A program made the translations under genes and the position numbers. Below are positions 1 through 8,211 of a stretch of 64,000 bases of DNA, one piece after another. The notes below the pieces were generated by a model. The model searched no databases. It was not told where the DNA came from and was given only the letters and a program-made list of their open reading frames with translations. The stretch comes from Aridibacter sp965216195. GTDB lineage: Bacteria > Acidobacteriota > Blastocatellia > Pyrinomonadales > Pyrinomonadaceae. Numbering within the stretch: the first letter of the stretch is position 1; each line of letters opens with the position of its first letter. The stretch is taken from assembly GCA_965216195.1 (NCBI GenBank), contig OZ244151.1:1612001-1676000 (forward strand). Direction: 5' to 3'.

Positions 1-266
1 CTTCCGGTTACAAGTCTGTAAATAACAAGAAGGACCAGAGAACCAACAATTGCAGCAATCAGCGAAGCTACGAATCCCATACTTCCCTGCGCCAAATTCA
101 AAAACGAAGCCAGGAAACCTCCGACTAGGGATCCAGCCATCCCGAGAAGCGCCGTAGTAATATAACCGCCACCGTCTTTACCAGGCATAATCACCTTTGC
201 AATCGCTCCCGCAATAAGTCCCAAAACCACCCAAACTAAAAGCCACCAAAAATCAAAGTTTTCCAT
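1..266 (-). CDS. GlsB/YeaQ/YmgE-type small membrane protein (3' end outside window)
   Basis: Reading the minus strand from the ATG at 266 gives an open frame that runs off the left edge with no stop. The protein starts MENFDFWWLLVWVVLGLIAG and has three hydrophobic segments, at about residues 7-26, 36-56 and 64-86. The Gly-rich turn between segments 1 and 2 (IMPGKDGGGY) is typical of the transglycosylase-associated (YeaQ/GlsB) family of inner-membrane stress proteins. Family members are about 80-100 residues, so only the last few residues are missing. A good ribosome site (AAGGAG, complement of 275-280) lies just upstream. The biochemical role of the family is unknown; the name is by similarity only. 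Confidence 0.85.
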   Translation of the reverse strand, partial: MENFDFWWLLVWVVLGLIAGAIAKVIMPGKDGGGYITTALLGMAGSLVGGFLASFLNLAQGSMGFVASLIAAIVGSLVLLVIYRLVTG

Positions 267-460
267 ATACATATCTCCTTTTACCATTCATAATCTACAC
301 CGACCTATACAGCCGATGAGATCGCTTTTAACGAAGAATAACTTGCCTTAAATAAGGGGGTGCGTAGAGTATGTACTTTTGGACTCAATAAATCAAGAAA
401 ATTATCGGGAAGGTTTGTCAAACTTAGCCCCTAAAAACCCTGTGGTTTCCTTACTAATAC

Positions 461-1048
461 TTAACCTCGCGAGCGTTCGAGCAGCGTCATTGTCAAGATA
501 CTCAGTAAAACCAAAGTTTCCTCTTCACCATCAATTTTGCTTTGAGGTAATATCTGAAACTTGCTTTCGAGAAAAGCCGGTTCTTTTTGTAGTCTTGCAA
601 CGGGCTGTTTATCCATTTTTGACACGATGTAGGCCGGATTGAAAAGATAACCGGTAAACATTCCCAAAACCGGAACTTCCCCCACTAATGCGTCAATAAC
701 CTTAACCCAACCGTTCTCTTCATTGATCTCCATCACTTGCTGATTATTTGTATCGAAAATCATGTAATGCGCCTTCAAAATCGAGCGCATCCCTTTCCGC
801 TTGATAGATCCGATAACCTTCCCGCTCGCATCAGTGAATGTATAAGCGGCTGAGAAATCCACGATTCGATCAGCCTTTATGTTAAAGAGAAGCTGCGTTT
901 TACCTTCGTCGGCAAAAACGCCAATGTCTTCCTTCAACTTAAACATCTTTTGCTTTACATAACCGACCAACTGCCCATTCGCGTCACGCATGTAAATCTG
1001 ACTCGCGAGCGCGAGTATTTTGAAGCTCAAGTCTATGGGATAGTTCAT
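461..1048 (-). CDS. LURP-one-related / scramblase-like beta-barrel protein
   Basis: The 195-residue protein has no signal peptide and no clear membrane segment. It consists of alternating short beta strands such as YMRDANGQLVGYVKQKMFKL and later FTDASGKVIGSIKRKG, the repeated 'D..G..VG.VK/RK' pattern of the LURP-one-related (LOR) / Tubby-like fold. Proteins of this fold include plant LURP1 and phospholipid scramblases; bacterial members are uncharacterised. The gene is the last of the minus-strand run, 25 bases after alr. The 194 bases between its stop and the next gene show no gene. I am fairly sure of the family but cannot give a function. Confidence 0.7.
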   Translation of the reverse strand: MNYPIDLSFKILALASQIYMRDANGQLVGYVKQKMFKLKEDIGVFADEGKTQLLFNIKADRIVDFSAAYTFTDASGKVIGSIKRKGMRSILKAHYMIFDTNNQQVMEINEENGWVKVIDALVGEVPVLGMFTGYLFNPAYIVSKMDKQPVARLQKEPAFLESKFQILPQSKIDGEEETLVLLSILTMTLLERSRG

Positions 1049-1073
1049 AATTTCCTCTTAAATAGCTTTCTTC

Positions 1074-2213
1074 CTAACCGGAAAATGATCTTTTGACCCT
1101 TTTGCTAATGCCGCAGGTAATTTCGTAGGAAATTGTATCAGATGATCGAGCCAAATCTACCGCAGAAACACTCAGGTCTCCCGTTTCCCCAATCAGTAAG
1201 ACCTCATCGCCAACCGAAATCGAACCGACGTCCGTCACATCTAAAATCGTCCAATCCATTGAGATTCTGCCTACTACCGGCGCATAGGAATTATCTACAA
1301 TCGCGCGAACCTTGTTGGAAAATACGCGTCTATATCCATCTTGATATCCAATCGGAACCGTCGCAACTCGCATATCCCGCTCCGCTGTAAACGTCCGGCT
1401 ATAGCCGATCGTTTCTCCCTTCAAAATGTTCTTTAAATGCGCTATCTTCGAATGAAGCGAAAGTACCGGTTTGAGTTCTGGAGTCGGGATACCTTTTGGC
1501 AATACGTCTCCCCCTAAACCGTATAGAACACCGCCGAGTCGCACCATATTCCCTCGCGATTCGGGGTGCGCAACACTGGCTGGCGAATTCGCCAGGTCCT
1601 TATACGATGGCTTAAAACCCAACCCTTCAAAGGTTTTAACCGCATTTTCGAAATGCTCAATCTGAGACTGGGTAAATTCATTCTCGCTCAAATCATCAGC
1701 TGATGCGAAGTGGGTCATTACGCCTTCGAGATGAAGATGTTCGAATTTTTTTAATCCGCGCGCGAAATCTTCTAGCTCGTCCATGCGTACGCCGACCCGG
1801 TTCATTCCTGTGTCGACTTTTACATGAATTTCGGTTACTGTCCCGCGAGTTTCAGCAGCTTTATTAATTCGTTTCGCCTGATCAAGCCTGAATATCACCG
1901 GCGTAAGATCGTGATCGAGCAACTCCATTTCCTGACCGTCAAAAAATCCTCCAAGGCATAAAATACGTTTTAAGACTCCAGCTTCCCGAAGTTCGATTCC
2001 CTCTTCAACAAGCGCAACCCCAAACCAATCGATCCCCTCGCGTTCCAGGCGTTTCGAACATTCAACCGCTCCATGGCCATAGGCATCAGCCTTTACAACA
2101 GCCATGTATATAATTTCATCGCCAACAAACTCCTTCACCGATTTGAAGTTAAATGCGAGATTATCCAGATCTATTTCTGCCCAGGTAGGGCGTCGTTTGA
2201 TTTCCGGGTTCAT
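1074..2213 (-). CDS. alr: Alanine racemase
   Basis: PLP-dependent racemase interconverting L- and D-alanine, supplying D-Ala for peptidoglycan in the cytoplasm. The PLP lysine lies in the conserved motif VVKADAYGHGA near the N-terminus, and the second catalytic base is the Tyr of GYSRTF in the C-terminal domain. The conserved 'GRISMDWTILDVT' stretch is also present. An in-frame ATG at 2255 would add 14 residues, but these are encoded by a perfect inverted repeat (2223-2250) and do not resemble the family, so I prefer the ATG at 2213, which gives the usual start (MNPEIKRRPTWAEIDL). Neither start has a good Shine-Dalgarno. It follows the YfiT-like gene and is probably in the same transcript. 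Confidence 0.95.
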   Translation of the reverse strand: MNPEIKRRPTWAEIDLDNLAFNFKSVKEFVGDEIIYMAVVKADAYGHGAVECSKRLEREGIDWFGVALVEEGIELREAGVLKRILCLGGFFDGQEMELLDHDLTPVIFRLDQAKRINKAAETRGTVTEIHVKVDTGMNRVGVRMDELEDFARGLKKFEHLHLEGVMTHFASADDLSENEFTQSQIEHFENAVKTFEGLGFKPSYKDLANSPASVAHPESRGNMVRLGGVLYGLGGDVLPKGIPTPELKPVLSLHSKIAHLKNILKGETIGYSRTFTAERDMRVATVPIGYQDGYRRVFSNKVRAIVDNSYAPVVGRISMDWTILDVTDVGSISVGDEVLLIGETGDLSVSAVDLARSSDTISYEITCGISKRVKRSFSG

Positions 2214-2222
2214 AAAAATAAG

Positions 2223-2250
2223 GGATAGACAATCGAGAAATCGTCTATCC
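2223..2250 (-). other. Inverted repeat (hairpin) between YfiT-like gene and alr
   Basis: GGATAGAC at 2223-2230 and GTCTATCC at 2243-2250 are perfect 8-bp complements separated by 12 bases. On the minus strand the stem is followed by CTTATTTTT and then directly by the preferred alr ATG. It could act as a weak terminator, processing site or leader structure. The role is inferred. Confidence 0.55.
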
Positions 2251-2271
2251 TGCATTTGAATTTAGTCAATT

Positions 2272-2796
2272 TTACCAACCGTTTCGCTTTCTGAGTTCTG
2301 TAATATGCGCGGTGTGGTGTTTTGAATGCCAATCATACATGCCGAGCATTTTTTCTAAAACCCACTCGCCCGATTCCGGATGATCAAGTTTCCTCGCAAA
2401 ATCTTCATCGGACATCGATTTAAGCAACGCCACCCAGCACTCATGAACACCCTCAAGAATCTTAATGGAAGGATCAACGGGCAACTTGTAATCCGGAAGC
2501 TTCGCCCAGCGGTCTTCAAAATAGGCGCGTATAGTTGGTTCGTCTTCGGTGAGCGTAAGCTTGAAACGACACAATGCATTCAAATGACTGTCGGCAACGT
2601 GGTGTACGACCTGTCTTACCGTCCATCCTTCAGGTCGGTACTGTGTATCAAGTTGCTCTTCGCTCAGCCCCTCAACCGCCCCGGAAAGTACTTTTGGAAG
2701 CTCCTCGATTGTTTTGATAAACGAACTACGCAGCTCCGGTGTTACTTCAAAATCCGGATCAAAATCGCCGATCGGAAACCTCAAATCTTCACTCAT
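2272..2796 (-). CDS. YfiT/DinB-family putative metal-dependent hydrolase or bacillithiol S-transferase
   Basis: The 174-residue protein matches the YfiT/BstA branch of the DinB four-helix superfamily. It carries the two His-rich metal-binding stretches: VRQVVHHVADSHLNALCR (about residues 61-78) and WHSKHHTAHITELRKR near the C-terminus. The motif 'GWTVRQVVHHVADSH' is very characteristic. Bacillus subtilis YfiT is described as a metal hydrolase and related proteins act as bacillithiol S-transferases. That fits the bshC gene at 30069-31739, which implies that this organism makes bacillithiol. A clear ribosome site (GGAG, 7 bases from the ATG) supports the start. It lies 2 bases after dnaB, so it is translationally close-coupled. 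Confidence 0.85.
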   Translation of the reverse strand: MSEDLRFPIGDFDPDFEVTPELRSSFIKTIEELPKVLSGAVEGLSEEQLDTQYRPEGWTVRQVVHHVADSHLNALCRFKLTLTEDEPTIRAYFEDRWAKLPDYKLPVDPSIKILEGVHECWVALLKSMSDEDFARKLDHPESGEWVLEKMLGMYDWHSKHHTAHITELRKRNGW

Positions 2797-2798
2797 AT

Positions 2799-4160
2799 TT
2801 ATTCTCCGAAATAGTTTTCAAATCGCGTAAACTCCTTAAGAAAAGCAAGTTTTACCATTCCGGTCGGACCATTTCTCTGTTTAGAGACAATTATTTCCGA
2901 CACACCTGCGTTTTCCTCCGTCGGTTTGTAATATTCTTCACGATAGATAAAGGCAACTACGTCTGCGTCTTGCTCGATCGAACCGGATTCACGCAAATCA
3001 GACATTAACGGTCGGGGCGGATTCCTCGCCTCGGGTGCACGAGAGAGCTGAGATAGAGCCATTACGGGAACGTTGAGTTCCTTGGCAAGCCCTTTTAATT
3101 CCCTGGAAATTTTGGAAACTTCTTGTTGGCGTGATTCAGTGCGGCCAGTGCCGGACATCAATTGCAAATAATCTACAACGATTAAATCGAGTTTTTTCTG
3201 TTCGGCTGCCAGGCGTCGGGCCTTGGCGCGCATTTCAAGAACTGAAATTCCCGGGGTATCATCGATAAACACTCCGGCTTCTGACAGAGTCCCGATTGAG
3301 CCAGCGAGTCTTCCCCATTCTTCGCGGGTTAAATATCCGGTTCGAAAACGGTGGGCATCAACCTTCGCCTCCGAGCTCAACATACGCATCACGAGCTGCT
3401 CTCTGGACATCTCAAGGGAAAAGAGCGCAACCGTCGCGCCTTCTTGAATCGCAGCGTTTTGCGCCATGGTAAGAGCGAGCGCCGTCTTACCCATCGACGG
3501 ACGCGCCGCGATAATAATCAGATCAGTCTTCTGCAAGCCTGACGTCATCTCGTCAAGTTCGCGAAAACCCGTGGCGAGCCCTGTCAATGCATGAGTTTCA
3601 CGTTTTGCATATTCCTCAACCTTAGCCAAAACCTCTTCCGCGACCGGTTTTACGTGAGCGAATCCTTGTCTTGTTCGTTCATCGGCAAGCGCAAAAATCA
3701 TTTGCTCCGCATTATCCAAAATCTCCGTAGCATCCTCTTCTTCCGCAAGAGCTTCGCTTACAATTTCGTTGCATACCTTAATCAAATTGCGGGTTACAGC
3801 TTTTTCGTAAACTACCTCGATATAGTCTTCAATGTTTGAAAAATGTGGTAATCCGTAGGTAAGATTTGTGATCGTCGTAACGCCACCGATTGACTCGTTA
3901 AGTCCGTCTTTCTTTAGTTCTTCGCTGATCAGTATCGGATCGATTCGCTCGCTACTTTCAAAGAGCGATATCATCGCTTTGAAAATCTGCCGGTTTCGAG
4001 GCGAATAAAAATCTACGGGTTTTAGAGTTTCAACGGCTTGCGAGATGAGCGCATTATCGAGCAAAATCGCGCCAAGAATCACACGTTCGCTTTCTTCGCT
4101 TGATGGAAGCGGCTTTTCGAGATATTGATCCCGCATCATTTGTGGATTCGATGTCGCCAT
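2799..4160 (-). CDS. dnaB: Replicative DNA helicase
   Basis: The 453-residue protein has the normal DnaB length. The N-terminal helical domain (about 15-120) begins LPSSEESERVILGAILLD. The RecA-like domain has Walker A ARPSMGKTAL at about 219-228, Walker B-like LIVVDYLQLM, and the C-terminal motif RESGSIEQDADVV followed by KQRNGPTG. It unwinds DNA at the replication fork and loads primase. It follows the S6-S18-L9 ribosomal genes, an arrangement common in bacteria, but a strong terminator (4176-4213) separates it from rplI. No Shine-Dalgarno is visible before its ATG: the upstream minus-strand sequence reads CACCTCC, the opposite of one. Confidence 0.97.
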   Translation of the reverse strand: MATSNPQMMRDQYLEKPLPSSEESERVILGAILLDNALISQAVETLKPVDFYSPRNRQIFKAMISLFESSERIDPILISEELKKDGLNESIGGVTTITNLTYGLPHFSNIEDYIEVVYEKAVTRNLIKVCNEIVSEALAEEEDATEILDNAEQMIFALADERTRQGFAHVKPVAEEVLAKVEEYAKRETHALTGLATGFRELDEMTSGLQKTDLIIIAARPSMGKTALALTMAQNAAIQEGATVALFSLEMSREQLVMRMLSSEAKVDAHRFRTGYLTREEWGRLAGSIGTLSEAGVFIDDTPGISVLEMRAKARRLAAEQKKLDLIVVDYLQLMSGTGRTESRQQEVSKISRELKGLAKELNVPVMALSQLSRAPEARNPPRPLMSDLRESGSIEQDADVVAFIYREEYYKPTEENAGVSEIIVSKQRNGPTGMVKLAFLKEFTRFENYFGE

Positions 4161-4175
4161 AGTGCTTTTTGGAGG

Positions 4176-4213
4176 TGAAAAAAGACTGCAAGTCGAAAAA
4201 ACTCGCAGTCTTT
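4176..4213 (-). terminator. Rho-independent terminator of the rpsF-rpsR-rplI operon
   Basis: On the minus strand a 12-bp stem (AAAGACTGCGAG pairing with CTTGCAGTCTTT, one G-U pair) with a 9-10 base loop is followed by six T residues. It sits between rplI (stop at 4271) and dnaB (start at 4160), so dnaB either has its own promoter or depends on readthrough. Confidence 0.85.
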
Positions 4214-4270
4214 AGATGCTACTACAAACCTTAACCACAGACAAAAGTGTCGTAATTTTGGTCTAAATAA

Positions 4271-4864
4271 TTACTCTGAATCAGTCTCCTTGTCATCTGA
4301 AGGTGCTTCTTGGGTCGCGGCGTCCTCGGCCTTTGCGTCCACTGCTTCAGCTTCAACCGTTTCTTCCGGTACTTCCGGCTCCTCCTCTTCAAGACGCTCT
4401 TGAATTGCTTCACCCTCGACTTTTACGGCTATCGGAAGCTCCAATGTGACTTCGCGATGAAGACGGACAGGAACCGTATAGTCGCCGATTTCCTTAATTG
4501 GATGCTTGAGTACAATCTTCCGTCGGTCTATTTCGTAACCCTTATCAACAAGTGCCTGGGCGACATCAATCGAAGTGACCGAACCAAACAGCGTTCCGCT
4601 TTCACCTGCTTTTCGTTCGAAAGTAAATGAAAGGTCTTTCATTTGATCAAGCTGAGCTTCAGCAGTTGATTTTTCTTCCGCAGCTTTCTTTAAGAGAATT
4701 TCGCGCTCTTTTTCGACCTGTTTGATATTTCCCTTGGTCGCTAAAATCGCGTAGCCGCGCGGAAGCAAATAGTTTCGCGCATAACCTGCCTTTACTTTTA
4801 CAATCTCGCCGCGCCCGCCAAGACTATCAATATCTTCTTTTAATAAAATACTCGTGGTTGCCAT
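4271..4864 (-). CDS. rplI: 50S ribosomal protein L9 with long acidic C-terminal tail
   Basis: The protein starts MATTSILLKEDIDSLGGRGE at the ATG at 4864, preceded by GGAGG at a good distance. The open frame extends upstream but that part is not L9. The conserved N-terminal L9 motif (GEIVKVKAGYARNYLLPRGYA) and C-terminal domain (GTLFGSVTSIDVAQAL, HPIKEIGDYTVPVRLHREV) are intact and account for about 150 residues, the usual length. About 45 further residues, made almost only of Glu, Ala, Asp, Val and Thr, follow after residue 150. This tail is absent from the well-known L9 proteins; its role is unknown. The gene is third in the rpsF-rpsR-rplI operon. Confidence 0.95.
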   Translation of the reverse strand: MATTSILLKEDIDSLGGRGEIVKVKAGYARNYLLPRGYAILATKGNIKQVEKEREILLKKAAEEKSTAEAQLDQMKDLSFTFERKAGESGTLFGSVTSIDVAQALVDKGYEIDRRKIVLKHPIKEIGDYTVPVRLHREVTLELPIAVKVEGEAIQERLEEEEPEVPEETVEAEAVDAKAEDAATQEAPSDDKETDSE

Positions 4865-4881
4865 AGTTAAAATACCTCCAA

Positions 4882-5238
4882 TCAATCTCCAACGTACGGC
4901 AACAACGCCATCGCGCGTGCTCTTTTGATCGCTCTGGCAATTCGTCGCTGGTCTTTGGCGGAAACACCGGAAATCCGTCTCGGCATAATCTTGCCGCGCT
5001 CCGGAATAAATCTTTGCAGATACTCCACGTCCTTCCAATCTACATAAGACGGAACGATCTGCCTCTGTCGTCTTCGGTAGAAACGTCTATAGGGTTTTCT
5101 TTCCGGCCGACGATTCTGGGACCGACTTTCATTTTTCGTTTCCGAGGAAGCGTTCTCTTTTTCAGGAGTCGCAGCCGCGCTAGTTTTCGCTTCATTTTTC
5201 GCAGTCTCTGGTGCTTCTTTCTTTTCTTCTTCAGCCAT
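4882..5238 (-). CDS. rpsR: 30S ribosomal protein S18 with charged N-terminal extension
   Basis: The C-terminal ~75 residues are S18: YVDWKDVEYLQRFIPERGKI, then RRISGVSAKDQRRIARAIKRARAMALLPY. The first ~45 residues (Glu, Lys, Ala, Thr, Ser and Asn, then an Arg-rich patch) are a low-complexity extension, making the protein 118 residues against the usual 75-90. S18 pairs with S6 on the 30S platform and the two genes are adjacent, 2 bases apart. The ATG at 5238 is the natural start; no other start gives the complete conserved part with a better ribosome site. Confidence 0.95.
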   Translation of the reverse strand: MAEEEKKEAPETAKNEAKTSAAATPEKENASSETKNESRSQNRRPERKPYRRFYRRRQRQIVPSYVDWKDVEYLQRFIPERGKIMPRRISGVSAKDQRRIARAIKRARAMALLPYVGD

Positions 5239-5240
5239 GA

Positions 5241-5666
5241 TTATTCACTCCCTCCTCTTTCAGTTTCTTCTCTCGCAGCATTTCTTGCAGCCTCTCTTTT
5301 CGCCGCAATCGCGTCAGCCCGTGCCTTTTGCTTTATGCGTTTTGCCTCCAGCTTTTCTGCGGTTTTTCGTTCTTCATCTACTCTCACTGTAAGATATCTA
5401 ATAATCTTATCGTTTACACGCATCCGGCGTTCGAGCTCAGCAATTTCCTGACCCGATCCTTCGATTTCAAAAAGGCAATAATACCCTTCCGTAAACTGCT
5501 TGATACGATAAGCGAGCTTTCGTATTCCCTTATCATCAATGCTGACAACTTTGCCACCCTCGCCCTCGATCAGCTCTTCAATTTCATTGTTGAGTTTTGT
5601 TATTACATCGTCTTTCGTCGACGGATCGGCGATGTACATAACCTCATATACTCTATTCTCTGGCAA
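5241..5666 (-). CDS. rpsF: 30S ribosomal protein S6
   Basis: S6 starts MPENRVYEVMYIADPS, with the conserved 'Y(E)xMYI' strand and RKLAYRIKQFTEGYYCLFEI (about residues 49-68). These match the family from end to end. After about residue 100 an Ala/Arg/Lys/Glu-rich tail of about 40 residues (KRIKQKARADAIAAKREAAR) extends beyond the usual core. It binds 16S rRNA together with S18, encoded next. The ribosome site AGGAGG precedes the ATG closely. It is first in the rpsF-rpsR-rplI transcript, 63 bases after pth. Confidence 0.95.
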   Translation of the reverse strand: MPENRVYEVMYIADPSTKDDVITKLNNEIEELIEGEGGKVVSIDDKGIRKLAYRIKQFTEGYYCLFEIEGSGQEIAELERRMRVNDKIIRYLTVRVDEERKTAEKLEAKRIKQKARADAIAAKREAARNAAREETERGGSE

Positions 5667-5729
5667 TTTCTTTCCTCCTAATGGCTATCAAACCTCATCT
5701 CAGGGATGAAGTAAGAAGGTCTTAACAAA

Positions 5730-6323
5730 TTATTCGTCGGCCTCAAATGACCTATTAAATTCAGACATCGCTTTTCCGATGCCTTCTGAAATAACTATGC
5801 GAACCGCTTGCGCGCTTCTTTCTACAACTTCTTCTACCGCAACAAACTCTCGCCTGGAAAACTCCTCCAATACAAACTTTCGCGTATTGGAAATCGGATG
5901 CTCCGGTTTTATCCCAATTCGAAGTCTTGCAAACTCTTCAGTTTTCGTGGCGCCGATTATCGATTTCAAACCGTTGTGTCCGCCCGCCGAACCTTTTGTT
6001 CGCAAACGGATCGTTCCAAACGGAATTGCTAGATCGTCAACAATTACAATCGCGTTATCCAAACTCCGACCGACCTTTTTTACAAGACAATTGACCGCTT
6101 CACCACTCAAATTCATAAAAGTCTGCGGTTTAGCAAGCTCGATCTTTTGATTGTCAAAATTCGTCTGTCCGATTAACGAACTACATTCATCTCTCTTAAC
6201 CTGGATGCCGAATTCATTTGACAACCGGTCGACAACCATAAAACCCAAATTATGGCGGGTTTTCTGATATTCCGATCCCGGATTACCTAATCCGACTATC
6301 AACCAGCTTTTCAAATCATCCAT
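5730..6323 (-). CDS. pth: Peptidyl-tRNA hydrolase
   Basis: Cleaves peptidyl-tRNA released from stalled ribosomes. The family signature is complete: IVGLGNPGSEYQKTRHNLGF at the N-terminus with the catalytic His of 'RHN', then AKPQTFMNLSGEAV, IVDDLAIPFGTIRLR with the catalytic Asp, and GSAGGHNGLKSI. At 197 residues it has normal length. It lies between rplY (54 bases upstream) and rpsF; rplY-pth is a widespread neighbour pair. Confidence 0.97.
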   Translation of the reverse strand: MDDLKSWLIVGLGNPGSEYQKTRHNLGFMVVDRLSNEFGIQVKRDECSSLIGQTNFDNQKIELAKPQTFMNLSGEAVNCLVKKVGRSLDNAIVIVDDLAIPFGTIRLRTKGSAGGHNGLKSIIGATKTEEFARLRIGIKPEHPISNTRKFVLEEFSRREFVAVEEVVERSAQAVRIVISEGIGKAMSEFNRSFEADE

Positions 6324-6377
6324 GCCGGAATCAACTTCAGCAAAGAATCGCTCTCACGATTATTGCTGAATTCCAGT

Positions 6378-7076
6378 TTATTCGCCGCCGTCTTCCTCCG
6401 GAGCGTCTCCGCCGTCCTGCTCTTCGCCGGCTTCTCCTTCTTCTCCTTCCTCGTCTTCGCCGACGATTCCCGGTTCGAGATCTTCGTCGATAACTTCCGG
6501 TTCTTCGATTTCTTCCTTAACGAACACCACTGAACCGATCAAGGTCTCAGGCGACTCGAGAATGTCAAGATCATCATCCGCCTTAATATCCGAAACGTGT
6601 ACGGATTCATTTGCTCCCAGTTCCTCTACGTCAACGTCAATTGACTCAGGAATATTACTTGGGATACATGAAACTCGAATTTCACGTAGCTGTTGTTCGA
6701 GCAGGCCGCCCTCCTCTCGCACACCCAAAGGCGTACCGATGAGATGAACAGGCACCGTAACTTCGATCTTTTCGCCCTTCGCCAAACGACGCAGGTCAGC
6801 ATGCAAGAGCCTTCCCGTAACGGGATCAATTTGTCTATCCTGGAAAATTACACGCGCCTCATCGTGACCCTCAATCTCCAACGTGAAAAGGGTGTTTGCC
6901 CCCGTATCCGAACGAATAATCGCCGCTAAATCTTTAAGATTAGCCGCCGCGGCAACAGCCTCGCTATCGCCACCATAGATCGATACCGGAACTTTTCCTT
7001 CACGGCGAAGTCTACGCGAATCATTTTTTCCGCGTCCTTTCCTTTCTACTGCATTTACTACAAACTTTTCTGCCAT
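6378..7076 (-). CDS. rplY: 50S ribosomal protein L25, Ctc/TL5 long form
   Basis: The N-terminal 5S-rRNA-binding domain begins KFVVNAVERKGRGKNDSRRL, followed by REGKVPVSIYGGDSEA. The C-terminal beta domain (VTVPVHLIGTPLGVREEGGL, then HVSDIKADDDLDILESPETL) is the TL5/Ctc extension. Residues after about 190 are an acidic, Gly/Glu-rich tail ending in EEDGGE, so the protein is 232 residues. It binds 5S rRNA and is stress-linked in Bacillus. It follows prs by 23 bases and precedes pth; prs-rplY-pth is a common order in bacteria. Confidence 0.95.
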   Translation of the reverse strand: MAEKFVVNAVERKGRGKNDSRRLRREGKVPVSIYGGDSEAVAAAANLKDLAAIIRSDTGANTLFTLEIEGHDEARVIFQDRQIDPVTGRLLHADLRRLAKGEKIEVTVPVHLIGTPLGVREEGGLLEQQLREIRVSCIPSNIPESIDVDVEELGANESVHVSDIKADDDLDILESPETLIGSVVFVKEEIEEPEVIDEDLEPGIVGEDEEGEEGEAGEEQDGGDAPEEDGGE

Positions 7077-7099
7077 TGCTCTTGCCTACTTATAAAAAT

Positions 7100-8056
7100 T
7101 TAGATGAAAAGGAACGAAACACTCGTTTCATCATGGATCGATTTGATCGCCGTAGCCAAAAGTTCGGCCACGCTTAATACCTCAATCCTTCCCTTCTCTT
7201 TCAACTCAAGTCCTTTCTCATGTAACGGAATCGAGTCCGTAACAATAATCTTCTTTATATGCGAACCGCTCAGATTCTCAATCGCGTTTCCCGAAAATAC
7301 TCCATGGGAGAAACATGCGTAAATCTCGTTAGCTCCGTTGTTATGAAGCGCTGCTGCAACTTTGCAAATCGTGCCGCCCGTATCGCACATATCGTCAACG
7401 ATCAAACAATTTTTACCGTCAACTTCACCAACGACGTTCATTACTTCAGCAACGTTTGCCTTTTCGCGCCGTTTATCAACCAAAACCAATCCGGCGTTAA
7501 GCCTCTTAGCGTATGCCCTGGAGCGCTCGGCTCCTCCAGTATCGGGAGCAACAACCACCATGTCCTCGATCGGATTGTTCTGGAAGTAATTGACAATCAC
7601 CGGAGCCGAAAATAAATGGTCAACCGGAATATCAAAAAAACCTTGGATCTGCGACGCATGAAGGTCAACGGTTAAAACGCGGTCGGCACCCGAAGTATCG
7701 ACCAAATTCGCCATCAACTTGGCCGCAATCGGAACTCTTGGGCGGTCTTTCTTATCCGAACGCGCATACCCAAAATATGGAATCACTGCCGTAACTCTCT
7801 CCGCCGAAGCACGCTTAAAGGTATCGAGCATTATCAACAGCTCCATAAAATGCTCGTCGGTCGGAGGACACGTCGGCTGAATTATAAAAACGTCAGCGCC
7901 GCGTACATTCTCGCCGATCTGGAAATTGAATTCGCCGTCCGAAAAACGGTCGGTACTAGCAGATCCCAAATCGCAGCTTAAATGCTGACAGATCTTTTCT
8001 GCTAAATCACGATGCGCGTTACCCGAAAAGATTTTTATGTTGCCAGTTACGCTCAT
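7100..8056 (-). CDS. prs: Ribose-phosphate pyrophosphokinase
   Basis: Makes PRPP from ribose 5-phosphate and ATP for nucleotides, His and Trp. Conserved parts include IKIFSGNAHRDLAEKI at the start, the ATP/flexible-loop region FGYARSDKKDRPR, VLTVDLHASQIQGFF, and the PRPP-binding loop CLIVDDMCDTGGTI. The open frame begins seven codons earlier (8077), but the ATG at 8056 gives MSVTGNIKIFSG, matching the family. Length from there is 318 residues, the normal size. It is downstream of tRNA-Gln and ispE; ispE-prs linkage is common. Confidence 0.97.
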   Translation of the reverse strand: MSVTGNIKIFSGNAHRDLAEKICQHLSCDLGSASTDRFSDGEFNFQIGENVRGADVFIIQPTCPPTDEHFMELLIMLDTFKRASAERVTAVIPYFGYARSDKKDRPRVPIAAKLMANLVDTSGADRVLTVDLHASQIQGFFDIPVDHLFSAPVIVNYFQNNPIEDMVVVAPDTGGAERSRAYAKRLNAGLVLVDKRREKANVAEVMNVVGEVDGKNCLIVDDMCDTGGTICKVAAALHNNGANEIYACFSHGVFSGNAIENLSGSHIKKIIVTDSIPLHEKGLELKEKGRIEVLSVAELLATAIKSIHDETSVSFLFI

Positions 8057-8131
8057 ATTGCGTGCAAAAACAAACAAATGACGAGCAATCTTGATATAAC
8101 AAGTTACCCGTCAACCTCGATGTTAAATGTG

Positions 8132-8203
8132 CTGGGGCGGAAGGATTCGAACCTACGAATGCCGAGACCAAAACCCGGTGCCTTACCACTTGGCGACGCC
8201 CCA
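8132..8203 (-). tRNA. tRNA-Gln (anticodon UUG)
   Basis: On the minus strand the 72-base cloverleaf has a 7-bp acceptor (TGGGGCG with CGCCCCA), D-stem GCC/GGC with loop AAGTGGTAA, an anticodon stem CCGGG/CTCGG (one G-U) with loop TTTTGGT giving UUG, and TTCGAAT in the T loop. The T stem has one T-T mismatch. The discriminator is G and CCA is not encoded. It lies between ispE and prs, probably in the same transcript. Confidence 0.95.
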
Positions 8204-8211
8204 ATAAACTT

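Noticed and set aside
379..642. 87-residue plus-strand frame
   Set aside because: It overlaps the 3' part of the LURP-one gene on the other strand, and its composition is not protein-like.
5667..5729. S6-S18 autoregulatory leader before rpsF
   Set aside because: A CATC/GATG-like small stem can be drawn, but the characteristic bulge could not be confirmed in these 63 bases.
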